Shown here: one piece after another, positions 23,973 to 32,908 of the stretch
Position numbering within the stretch: position 1 is the first letter of the stretch
Layout: the number at the start of each line of letters is the position of its first letter
From: Hygrocybe punicea
Taxonomy: Eukaryota > Basidiomycota > Agaricomycetes > Agaricales > Hygrophoraceae
Assembly (NCBI GenBank): GCA_963556145.1
Contig: OY744466.1
Coordinates: 4,712,001 to 4,776,000, forward strand
Reading direction: 5' to 3'
DNA: 64,000 bases
Position numbers and translations under genes: made by a program
Notes under the pieces: generated by a model
Database searches by the model: none
The model's input: only the letters and a program-made list of their open reading frames with translations
What the model was told of the DNA's origin: nothing

Positions 23973-24987
23973 TCAAGGTATATAATGACATGTCCACTGA
24001 ATAATATTGACCCGCATGGAAGCCCTGATCGGTTCGTCGGTCTGCAAGTCCATCACCTCAGTCACAGCAGCCTGAATGAAGGTTTGCTCTTTTTCAAACA
24101 CCTTCTTTGCCTTCACCCATGCAATTGACCGTGCTTGACAGGAGTCGCACATTCCTGGAATCATCACGGTATCAAAACCAGCCAAGATTTCAGATTCGGT
24201 GAGGGCGGCATCAGGATGAAGAAGTTGTTTCGCAAGACCCCGCCACCATTCCACTATCCATGAGTTACTGCAGGTGGTACTCTTTCCGCACAATGGGTCA
24301 ATCACAGCGTCTGGAGCGAAGAAAGCGATGCTTCGGCGATGCTGGTCGATCGTCGCCTTTGCCTTCATCAAAATGTGGAAAAATGGAAGCCCAATCAGAT
24401 CCGCATCGATAGGATTGAGTTCCGTGGTTGGGGTCATTAGAAGCTGCCTAAACGCTGGTTCTACCCACTTGTCGATACGATGCAGGCGAGCTAAGTGTAA
24501 TTGAAGCACGGGGGTAAACTCCGGGAGATTGGGGAGTTTTTCAGTTGCAAATTCCTCCCCGTCTGTTATCTCCAGGAACACTGACATCTTGAGCACGGAC
24601 GATAGAAAATCGACGGTCAGATCTTTTGCAGAGTAGCTATTCGAAGCAGTGAGTGCATTGAAATCATTAGAAATATATGAACTTACCCACTGAAAAGGAA
24701 CACCAGAATTCGATCGAAATCCTCTCTCAGTATGTGTAACACCACCGGATTCTGGTCGTTGGTCCCTTCTGGGTTCGTTGTGTCGCGAGGTAAGGAGAAC
24801 AGTGTTCGAAAGACTCCCGATCGTATGGCCAACAAACTCTTTGGGAGGCAATAGAGAGTGCCCTGGGGAATGCCAGGTAGCTACAGGAAGGGTTAGTATC
24901 AACTGAAAGTGTTTGCGTAGTCCTTCAAACCTCAATGACAACAGACCCATCGCTAAGATAAAAGGTATCGTGCCGTTTGCTACCCAT
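23973..24987 (-). CDS. BTB/POZ-domain protein (cargo gene of KDZ element)
   Basis: Exons 24931-24987, 24687-24880 and 23973-24636 join in frame to 304 residues. Residues about 5-85 form a BTB/POZ fold of the Agaricomycete type: HDTFYLSDGSVVIE, then GTLYCLPKSLLAIRSGVFRT, then a strand/helix ending ILVFLFSG. The C-terminal 200 residues are the helical and cysteine-containing region found with it (VFLEITDGEEFA, LHLARLHRIDKWVEPAFRQLL, CSNSWIVEWWRGLAKQL, MCDSCQARSIAW). BTB domains mediate dimerisation and often recruit cullin-3 ligases or chromatin factors; no second known domain is present. It converges with the RTC4-like gene and is divergent from the gene at 25167, with 179 bp between start codons, so the two may share a promoter. 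Confidence 0.75.
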
Positions 24988-25166
24988 AATCTTGTTGATC
25001 TATCCTGACACCGTTACTTTGCCACAGTGCGAATGAAATTCAGTCATACATCAACACGATGTTGATCGTTCAAGCCTGGGAAAATCGGCAAGAGAAGGCA
25101 TGTTTTTTTGTTGTTGTTTTTTTACTCGTCTTTTGTCCTACCAATTTCTTCACACACGAGTTCACC

Positions 25167-26899
25167 ATGCTTCTTACTTGCTCTGGTGGCTCTGCGAAGG
25201 ACAATCCTCGTTGTGATTGCCGTCAATTCACTGCCAGGACCACTGGCTCGAAGATATGTCGCAATTGTAAACATACTGACACCTGTCACCGCTCATCCAA
25301 GTCACCCCAGATTGTGCGTGAAGGACAAACTGCTTCTAGTTCTTCAGCTATAACTCGAAACAATATCGGTGGAGTCCCTAAGCCGGGTGATGGGGATGGC
25401 AATATAGGCGGGAGGCTGGTGAATGCTTCATCTTTGGTATGTTTTAGATTTTCGGAACCATGCCAACAACTCAACAATGAGCTTTAGAATTCTTCTCAGA
25501 CGACAGACAAGCTGGTGAAGGTTGGGATGGTCATCATGGTTCCGTGTGGACTGCGTGTAAGACTAACTTTTGAATTATATAATTTCTACTGATCTGCTAC
25601 TCCATAGGCCGACGGCGAACTGGTTCAGACCAAATATCCCAGAGCACAGGAAATAGAAAGCTACATTCAGTCTCGTCTCGCTGTGGAAAACGATGAAGTC
25701 ACGGATCTTGAATTTAAATTAAGTTGGAATCAAACCCAACTTGATGAGTGGTTTCGCCAACTGCTGCCAGAAGCATTCGCGTGGCTCGACACACGTTATG
25801 GTCGGCCAGCTTCAGGCAAATTTCATTGGGTCTTGTTGCGAAAGGATCATGCCAGCCTGTTCGTTGTCCGTAGGGCAACAACCACAGGTGTCCATGTCTC
25901 AGCTGCGAAAGGCTCTATGGGTCGCAAGTATACAAATTACTGCGTCCGAATTGGTTAGTTCATTTGATGAGAAAGCCGGAGCCCACTGACTCTCCAACAG
26001 CTCCTCGTCATGGTATTCCAGAAACTGTTTACTCTAACTGGGAAGTTGCCACGGAACGTGCAAGAAACGGAGAGAGTGAACCTGATTCTGATGACACGAC
26101 AGGATCCACAACTGAGTTGATCAGAGGGAAAAGAGGGACTGATCACAAGTCTAGTGTAAGGGACCACAAGGCAATCTCTCCGGATCCCGATTCCAATTCT
26201 GATTCGGGGTCGGTTGACTCCACGACGAGCCACAATGACAATACCAATGGAGGGAAGATATCTGTACAACGCCGCGAAATTGTTGGTACGTTGTCATATT
26301 TCACATTGTTGGACTTGCTGGCCTGATCGACGATACACTGGAGATTCAGAGGTGCTTAGTATCAGCGACAACAGTAGTTCAGACGATGATCGGATCACCA
26401 GGTCTGACCGGAACTACGCCGGAACGAGGAAGCGCAATGATTCTTTTAAGACCAACACAAGTGATGAGGATTTGCAAGTCAAACGCCCAAGAGGTATGGC
26501 TACTGGTAGCGATTGCCTGGGTGATCTCAAACCCACCTTATTTCAGTGACCCCAGGTTCAAAGCCTCCAAGCCCGGCGAGAAACGCCCGCAATTCACCTT
26601 TTTCTTGGAGCGATTTGGATACCTTTGATGGCCCTGAGATGTTCGACGTTACCGACATGGATGAGCAGTTAGGGATATTCAACCACAGTATCCCGTTTTC
26701 GCCATTGCCACCCACTCCACCTGCAGCGAACAATGTTGCAGGTCCTGGTGGAGTCTTCCCTGCAATCGTTCCAGATACTGAAGGTGTTGCATCGGCATCA
26801 ACCACCTCACTCCCTCCTTCCGCTGGCACGTCGTGGTCGCCAGTCGCTCGCTCTGGGTTTCACATTCCAGGAAAGCCTCGACACAATCCCTGGGCATAG
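25167..26899 (+). CDS. Conserved Agaricomycete protein of unknown function (cargo gene of KDZ element)
   Basis: Exons 25167-25436, 25488-25556, 25608-25953, 26001-26285, 26350-26493 and 26547-26899 join in frame to 488 residues, with six clean exons and no stop. The N-terminus has a Cys/His cluster (NPRCDCRQF...KICRNCKHTDTCH), a possible zinc site. The middle holds a conserved block (KVGMVIMVPCGL, LAWLDTRYG, HWVLLRK, LFVVRR). The C-terminal half is acidic and disordered (SDDTTGS, DNSSSDDD) and rich in Pro/Ser. I recognise this arrangement from Agaricomycete genomes but know no function. It is divergent from the BTB gene. No signal peptide or membrane segment is seen. Confidence 0.7.
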
Positions 26900-27089
26900 A
26901 TCAATATCTACAAGAAAGATTTCCCTCCCTGCGCGAAGATCCTTCTTTCCCTGAACACTCTTTTATTCCTTTTACTTTTACATGACCGTCTTCCTCATTC
27001 ACCTACACTTCTTTTAAACACTCTTTTGTTATAGTTACACAGACTGTCATCCTCTTTAATGTGATTGTTCAACCAGTTGCATTTGCATA

Positions 27090-27415
27090 CATATTGCGCG
27101 CAATTTAATTCTCTTGCGCTCGTCAGTGCAGTTGCGCGCTATTAAAAGCAAGCACATCAAATGCGCGCTACTTGCAGTTGCGCGCTATTAAAAGTAAGCA
27201 CATTAAATGCGCGCTACTTGCAGTTGCGCGCTAAAAAAACTAGCGCCACAAAATAAGCCCAGTAAACGCGCGCTACTTTATATGTGCGCTCCGTGCTGGA
27301 ATGTGCGCTCCGTGTTGTAATGCGCGCGCGGAACCTATTCAAGTGTGCGCTCTCTGTTTGGAACGTGCGCGCGAAACAAATTGATTGCGCTATTTTGTAC
27401 ATAGCGCGCAATGCG
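27090..27415. repeat. GCGCGC-rich repeat block in KDZ element
   Basis: Two near-identical tandem copies of a unit of about 54 bp (TTGCGCGCTATTAAAAG...AATGCGCGCTACTTGCA) are followed by many scattered TGCGCGC or GCGCGCA words. It lies between the 3' ends of the cargo gene and the transposase. Similar words occur in the element's other intergenic spacers. Confidence 0.75.
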
Positions 27416-27424
27416 ATACCCTAC

Positions 27425-29690
27425 TTAATATACAACCCCAGAACCAGTACCAAGAAGATCACATCGAGGAATCTGAAACGGACGTGCGTGCCGTTTACAC
27501 AAATCCTCAACAATCAGACGGTTGCGTTGCTTGATCATTTCATCAAGGAAAAAATTGTACCTATCCACTCGCATTTCCCGTACAACGGCCTTGAAGCCGC
27601 CAAACCACGCATTGGTTATTTCTGCCGCCGAAGAGTTAAAAGTCCACTTGCCGTCTTCAATGAGATCGGGGAATTGAGCAGGGTTGCACCATTCATTGCA
27701 AAAAGAATCGGATTCACGATGCTTTGTTTTCATGTGAAATACGTCTACCGGAAGTGCACATCGATCGAAATAATGGTTGTTTGTCGCATTGAGGTGTTTT
27801 TTCATGTGGCAGTTGTTGTCAAAGAAATTGACACCCGGGACAGACTGGGGAGTAGGGAAAAGCTTTTGGTGAAAAAGCTGTGAACATGTCAATTAAAGCA
27901 TGGAGACAGGCGGGTATCACTGACCACGACGCCGTTGACGGCTTCCGAGCCAAAGAAAGTGGCACGACCCAGGATCACACCACAGGTGGTAACACAGAGT
28001 TGTTCGTTGTGGGTGCGCCGGCGATTTAATCGTATACGAGGTTGCTTGTTACCTTCCGGTGACTTGTCATTGCATTCCACTGCAGTATTAACCTCTGCGT
28101 CTTCATCTACATCCAACGATGACCCTGAAGCCCCAAGTTCAGATGAGAGGGCATCTTCGATTTGTGTTGTGTTAAGCCGCTCCAGCCATTTCCGTAATTG
28201 GAACATCGCAGTTCGTTGTTCGTTTCCAGTCGCTTCGAGTCGACAGTGGTCTTGTATTCTACACGTCTTGTAGCCAGGGTCGCAAGGCCGCGAACATGTT
28301 GTCACCGCGCACAAGTTCTTCATATCATTATGACGAGCGCAAAACCTTTTCCGTTGAGATTGCAATGGCTCCTTGCAATCGTGTACTCCACAACAAGGGT
28401 GACCGATGCTGATGCCGTCGGTGACAGTAGCACGCAGGGCTTCTATTGGGGAAAAAGCTCTAGTCAAGCGTAAACACAACTGTAGTGCAAAGCGACATAC
28501 CGACAACACCAGCTTCTGTCGTCCTGTATTTGCAGCAGAGTTCACAGGCGTGGTTCCAGAATTCTTGTCCGGGCCCAGCCATGGCCGCTGTCCGAGCTTC
28601 CAGTGCAGCGCGAAGGCGGGATACTTGACTAGGTGCAACGTGTGGCAACTCGAGGACAGTCCCGTGCTCCTCATGATCCAGCAACAGGGCGTAAGTGAAA
28701 AATGAATCCCACACTTGGTCGCACGTCAATGCGAGCTCGTAAGGCCACTGGAAAGGCACGATCCTAGCTTCGGGGTCCCTGAAATTGAGGTTGTATATGC
28801 GAGCTAAGTTACTTCCAGATACCCTGTAAAATTGTCAGCCCTATAATGGGTGAGCAATAATTCAACCGACATACCACGCACAAACCATTTGGTTCGTGAA
28901 CTCTCGAGCTAAGCTTGCTTCGACATAATGGTGCATCGAGACTTGGATGATTTGTGGGATTTCCGGGTAGTACGTACGAACAGAATGGCCTTCGTGAACA
29001 TAGTAGTTTGGATAGTATCGGGTTTTACAGGCTACAGAACAATGTCAACGAAATATGTCAATAATGCAAGCATCGGCGTTACCAGGACAAACGGCAGAGT
29101 ATGCCCAAACCGGTAGCGCACCCATGAAGTGTGTAAATAGAACCACCTCGTAAGGGGAAACATCAGTCAGTTCCCGGATATTTGAACCCTTGCTGCTGAT
29201 GCGACATTTCGGATCTAGACAGGTTTGTGTGGGTGGGAAGAGGTCAAAGAAGCCTGTTCAAAGCAAAATAGACTATAAGAGAATGAGTATTAGAAAAGGT
29301 TTTGTTCCTACCAATGCCAGATGGGAGTCCATATTCGAGGAATAGCGGAAGAAGGGAAGCATTGTACAGCGCAGAGTCATACGTGGTATCATCCTCGTGT
29401 TCCTCCGGTATAGCCACCAAAAATGGTCGGAGAGCTTGCCATATCTTGCGCAGAGTCGTGTCGTTGATGTTAAGCGCTAAGCAGAGAAAGTTTGCAATGT
29501 TGTTGGGCAGGAGAAAGGGAAGAGCAGTAGAATCAGGCCTTTGACTCCAACTAAGATGCCTTCGAAGGTGGGAAACCAGCGAGAAAAGAGAAAGAAATTG
29601 AGGGATAGAGAGTAGTGTACTTTCATCGCAATCCCGGACAGTCTCGAGCAAGGAGGATAATGACATATGGCGCAAAACTAAATTGCGCAT
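27425..29690 (-). CDS. KDZ transposase with CxC5/CxC6-type cysteine clusters
   Basis: Six exons join in frame to 666 residues with consensus introns of about 47-58 nt: 29312-29690, 29083-29253, 28875-29031, 28501-28823, 27925-28442 and 27425-27877. The N-terminal helical part precedes a cysteine cluster (TCLDPKC, then VCPACKTRYYPNYYVHEG, residues about 135-200), as in CxC5. Residues about 345-400 carry a second cluster (VTDGISIGHPCCGVHDC, RFCARH, LCAVTTCSRPC), as in CxC6. The catalytic RNase H-like part follows (FFDNNCHMKKH near residue 535, LPVDVFHMKTKH, FCNEWCNPAQFPDLI, FNSSAAEITNAW, MRVDRYNFFLDEMI). It should cut and paste the surrounding 12-kb element in the nucleus. The first start in frame outside the nested Harbinger is chosen; that insert begins 11 bases upstream of the ATG. 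Confidence 0.85.
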
Positions 29691-29697
29691 CTCTGAC

Positions 29698-29700
29698 TTA
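29698..29700. repeat. TTA target duplication of Harbinger element (left copy)
   Basis: TTA lies immediately outside the left TIR and again at 32793-32795 after the right TIR. TTA/TAA (TWA) is the standard PIF/Harbinger target. Confidence 0.9.
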
Positions 29701-29785
29701 GAGCTCGTTCGGCTACCCCAAATTAGATCCACATCGCCTTGGAAGTGAGGAATATGCCGGTTTATGTTAGGCGGAGATTCAAACT
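29701..29785 (+). repeat. Left TIR of Harbinger element
   Basis: 85 bp, exact reverse complement of 32708-32792. Confidence 0.95.
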
Positions 29786-29896
29786 ATTCAAACCTTCATG
29801 GCGGAATCAACCAGCCATCGATTACAGCAAAGGCGGCGTGTCTGGACTGGCGTAGTGGCCATCGCTGCTCTCTTCTCTCAACTTACCACCATCCTC

Positions 29897-30983
29897 ATGG
29901 CTGCCCTCCCTGCAACGGAGAAAAAGGAAGTAACTGTCTGGACCGAGGCAGAGACCACTGCACTGGTTGATTATCTGGTTGAGCACCGGGCAGAGGCAGG
30001 AGATGGGGGGAACTTCAAGGCCGCCTCCTTCAATAATGCAGCTAAACATATTGCACCTCTTCTAAACCGGGGCCTGGTCAAGACTGCCAAGACAATCAAG
30101 ACGAAATGGTCTGGGGTAAGTAACAAACACGTCAGTTGAAACATTCCTGACATATTCCACAGCTGAAGCAGACGTACCAAGCGATTGAAACGTATCGAGG
30201 CACATCAGGGTTTCACTGGGACAATGCAGCTGGTGCTGGAATAGACGGTGCAGCTGCCCAGGATGTTTGGAATACCTACACGACGAACAAGGTATTAATT
30301 CCCTTAAAACTCATTTGGAGTCTTCTTATTCATCATCTTTACAGCCTATCATGCGGCCATTCCGCAACAAAGGGTGGATCTACTACGATAAAATGCAGAC
30401 AATCATCCCAATGAATGCACCACGAGGTTCTCGTGTCTTCCGGCCTGCCACAACTTCTTCTTCTGATACTCACAAGGACAAGGAGGGTGGATCATCCTGT
30501 GTGGTGGATCTGGTGGACGAGGATGAGGATATAGAAGGCCCCCTTCTCACCCCCCCATCATCAATAAACAGCAGCAAACGCAAGCTTGATGCCCTTCAAG
30601 AGGGGTTATCGGCTAATAACTCACAAGTCTCACTCATCTCGGAAACATCGAAAAGGTCCCAGCGAAGCAAAGCTGACACCTCTGGCTCAAAGTCAAGTCG
30701 AGTGACCCCTGCAACGGCCATTCATGGCATGCAAGGGTCCATCAATCGCCTCACGGAGACTCTTGAGAAGTCGATTAACATCAATATGGAGGATCCACGG
30801 GAGGCACGGCGACTCCAAGCACTGCAGATGCTCGAAGAAGTTCTGGACCTATCAATGGAACAAAAAATAGCGCTTGCTTCGTTATTTACGGACAACATGT
30901 CGGCTGCAACTACGTTTGTCATGATTAAGGATGAGGACTTCCGGCGTCAGTGGATTGCGGACTACCTTGCCAAACATCCGTAG
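29897..30983 (+). CDS. Harbinger Myb/SANT-like DNA-binding protein
   Basis: Exons 29897-30115, 30163-30291 and 30345-30983 give 328 residues. The N-terminus is a trihelix Myb/SANT-like domain with spaced tryptophans (VTVWTEAETTALVDYL, TIKTKWSGLKQTYQAIETY, GFHWDNAAGAG, DVWNTYTTNK). It continues to PFRNKGWIYYDKM, the arrangement of Myb/SANT-like proteins of this kind. The middle is acidic and Ser-rich. The C-terminus has a helical segment (ARRLQALQMLEEVLDLSMEQKIALASLF) for oligomerisation. In PIF/Harbinger systems this partner binds the element ends and brings the transposase into the nucleus. An upstream ATG at 29798 is in frame, but the one at 29897 directly precedes the domain. Confidence 0.85.
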
Positions 30984-31283
30984 GTCATTATACCCATAGC
31001 TTGTATCTTGTACTGTGTATCTTGTCGTGTATCTCCCACCGTGTACTTTTTTTCTCAGTTTATGTGATTTGTTTGACAGACATCTCCATTAATTTTGAGA
31101 AGCAAAAAAAACAGCGGCAGAAAAGAAAAAAAACAGACAAAGAAACAGCAGCAGAAAGAAAGAAACATAGCGGCAGAAAAAAAGAAGCATAGCGGCGGAA
31201 AAAAAGAAGCATAACGGCAGAAAAAAAGAAACATAGAGCGGCAATGAGAAAGACTATGCGCACGATTGTATATAGGCAGATGA
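30984..31283. other. Convergent 3' spacer of Harbinger genes with A-rich repeats
   Basis: Contains five or more short direct repeats of the type AAGAAGCATAGCGGCAGAAAAA between 31090 and 31240. No gene is seen here; it lies between the stop codons of the two Harbinger genes. Confidence 0.6.
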
Positions 31284-32653
31284 CTATTCCTCTTCCTCTG
31301 CCGAATCCGAGACACATGAGAATTCGCTCTCAGTAGATAGTGGCTCGTCTCCTGCCAATTGCCTCTCTGCGAGCACGCGTTGATAGTCTGCCCACATAGC
31401 GTCTGCAATATTTTCGCGGCGCTGGTCATGTAATGTCTCCACAGGTTCATCTGCCCCTCCAACACCAGCGTCTGCGGCAAAGTGTGCGCGATCGAGGAAA
31501 GTGTTGCTTTCAAGCGGTCCTTCTTCAGGATCATGTTCACGGATGCAATTGTGGATCACACAGAGGGCTGATGGGATTCGAGCTTGAATATCCATGTTGT
31601 ACTCAGGTGCAATGAGGAGGATGCGGAAACGGCGTTTCAGAACGCCAAAGATCCGCTCGATAACGTTGCGGGCCGATGAATGTCGAAGATTGAAGAGCTC
31701 CCGTTTATTTGTAGGTCTAATTTAGCAACATTAGTATCATATACAGTTAAAAGTAAAAATAAACTACCGAAGACGAGACCGACCCCATTCGGCAAGGTGA
31801 TATCGCTCATGGCGATATGGAATGAGTAGGGATGGATGTGCTGGGAAACCTCCATCGCCTAAGAAGTATTTACCAGGTGGGATATGTAGATCGTGGGTTG
31901 TTGCGTCTTCAAACAACCGGGCATCCGTTGTGGCGCCTTCCCAGCCAGTGAGCGAATAGATGAACTTTAAATCGAAGGAACAACCAAATAAACAGTTTTG
32001 AGAGAGGAAGCCTTTGCGGTTGCGGTGGAATGCTCGCTCGGATGCTTGTGGGGCGCTGTGGATGTGAGAGCCGTCCAAGGCTCCTACTGCATCCTTAAAA
32101 TATGGGTAAAACTTGGGGTTTTGGCGTATCTTGGAAGGAACATGGTCCTGTGCTTTCGGTTGACGAACATGTCGTGTATAGAGGGGTGCAGAAGAGAATA
32201 TATTTAGCATTTTGCGGAAATATCTGCCAAAAAGGCTTGAGATCTTTTTTTTATAATCAGAATGGCAACTTACCTTGACATCGTCTCGTTTGCATGTTGG
32301 AAACGTTCACCTGCATGCCGGATCGACAATCCAGTGACAGAAATGTATAGGAAAATCGCCAGTTGCTCTTCCAGGGTGACAGAACGAGAATCTCCGTATC
32401 CAAGTTCACGAAGCTCATCTATGATGGCAAGGAAGACATGTTTATGCATGCCTAATTCACACCGGATGCGTTCTGGGTGGCCGGTGAGCAGTTCGAGGAC
32501 CCAGGCATAACCGGAGAGGGCAGATGTGTGATACTGGTGCCGAGAATATACCGTTTCTATGATGCCAGCGGTAGCACTCAAGATGATACTAACAACAAGG
32601 AGGATGATACGGTGAATGCGTCGCCGCATTTCAAGTCGTTGTTGGTGGTCCAT
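31284..32653 (-). CDS. PIF/Harbinger DDE transposase (DDE_Tnp_4 type)
   Basis: Exons 32274-32653, 31768-32223 and 31284-31716 join in frame to 422 residues (introns of 50 and 51 nt). The N-terminus carries a helix-turn-helix-like region (VTLEEQLAIFLYISVTGLSIRHAGERF). Catalytic acidic residues sit in VGALDGSHIH (first Asp), KYFLGDGGFPAH (second Asp) and NVIERIFGVLKRRFRIL (Glu), the standard Harbinger triad. The C-terminal tail is acidic (SDSAEEEE). It cuts at the 85-bp TIRs and inserts into TWA. The start at 32653 (MDHQQRLEMRRR) lies just inside the right TIR; an ATG inside the TIR at 32731 is in frame and possible. Confidence 0.9.
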
Positions 32654-32707
32654 GAGAGAGACTCTCAACGAGGAATCATATCGATTAGATACAAGTGCTG
32701 CCTGCCA

Positions 32708-32792
32708 TAAGTTTGAATCTCCGCCTAACATAAACCGGCATATTCCTCACTTCCAAGGCGATGTGGATCTAATTTGGGGTAGCCGAACGAGC
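32708..32792 (-). repeat. Right TIR of Harbinger element
   Basis: 85 bp, exact reverse complement of 29701-29785, followed by the second TTA copy (32793-32795). Confidence 0.95.
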
Positions 32793-32871
32793 TCTTAGCA
32801 TTCAAGCTCAGCCGTATGGCGCAACAAACAACACCAAAGCTTTGTAATGGCCGGGTGGACTTATGGACAAT

Positions 32872-32908
32872 GTCCCGTGGACAAATCTGGGGGCGGTCAG
32901 ACATTCTT
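32872..32908 (-). repeat. Right terminal inverted repeat of KDZ element
   Basis: Reads outward-in on the minus strand as AAGAATGTCTGACCGCC...CCACGGGAC, 31 of 37 identical to the left end. The repeated GTCCA/TGGAC words just inside resemble those at the left end. Confidence 0.85.

Larger units (their letters stand above)
29701..32792. mobile_element. Complete PIF/Harbinger DNA transposon (3,092 bp) nested in the KDZ element
   Basis: It has perfect 85-bp terminal inverted repeats (29701-29785 and 32708-32792, starting GAGCTCGTTCGGCTACCCC) and the TTA duplication. It carries the two usual divergently placed Harbinger genes, here convergent on each other: a Myb/SANT-like DNA-binding protein on the plus strand and a DDE transposase on the minus strand. 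Both frames are open after splicing, so the copy may be autonomous. Identical TIRs suggest recent insertion. Confidence 0.95.
20539..32908 (-). mobile_element. KDZ transposon carrying four genes (12,370 bp, 9,275 bp without nested insert)
   Basis: Ends are defined by 37-bp terminal inverted repeats (20539-20575 and 32872-32908, 31 of 37 identical, shared core ATGTCTGACCGCC and TTTGTCCACGGGAC). They are also defined by the 8-bp duplication GCCATTTT and by three empty copies of the target in adjacent satellite units. Contents left to right: an RTC4-like gene (+), a BTB/POZ gene (-), an unknown gene (+) and the KDZ transposase (-). A PIF/Harbinger element is nested upstream of the transposase. 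An 8-bp duplication agrees with what is known for Zisupton elements, the Z of KDZ. All four genes have open spliced frames, which suggests a fairly recent insertion. Strand given is that of the transposase. Confidence 0.85.
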
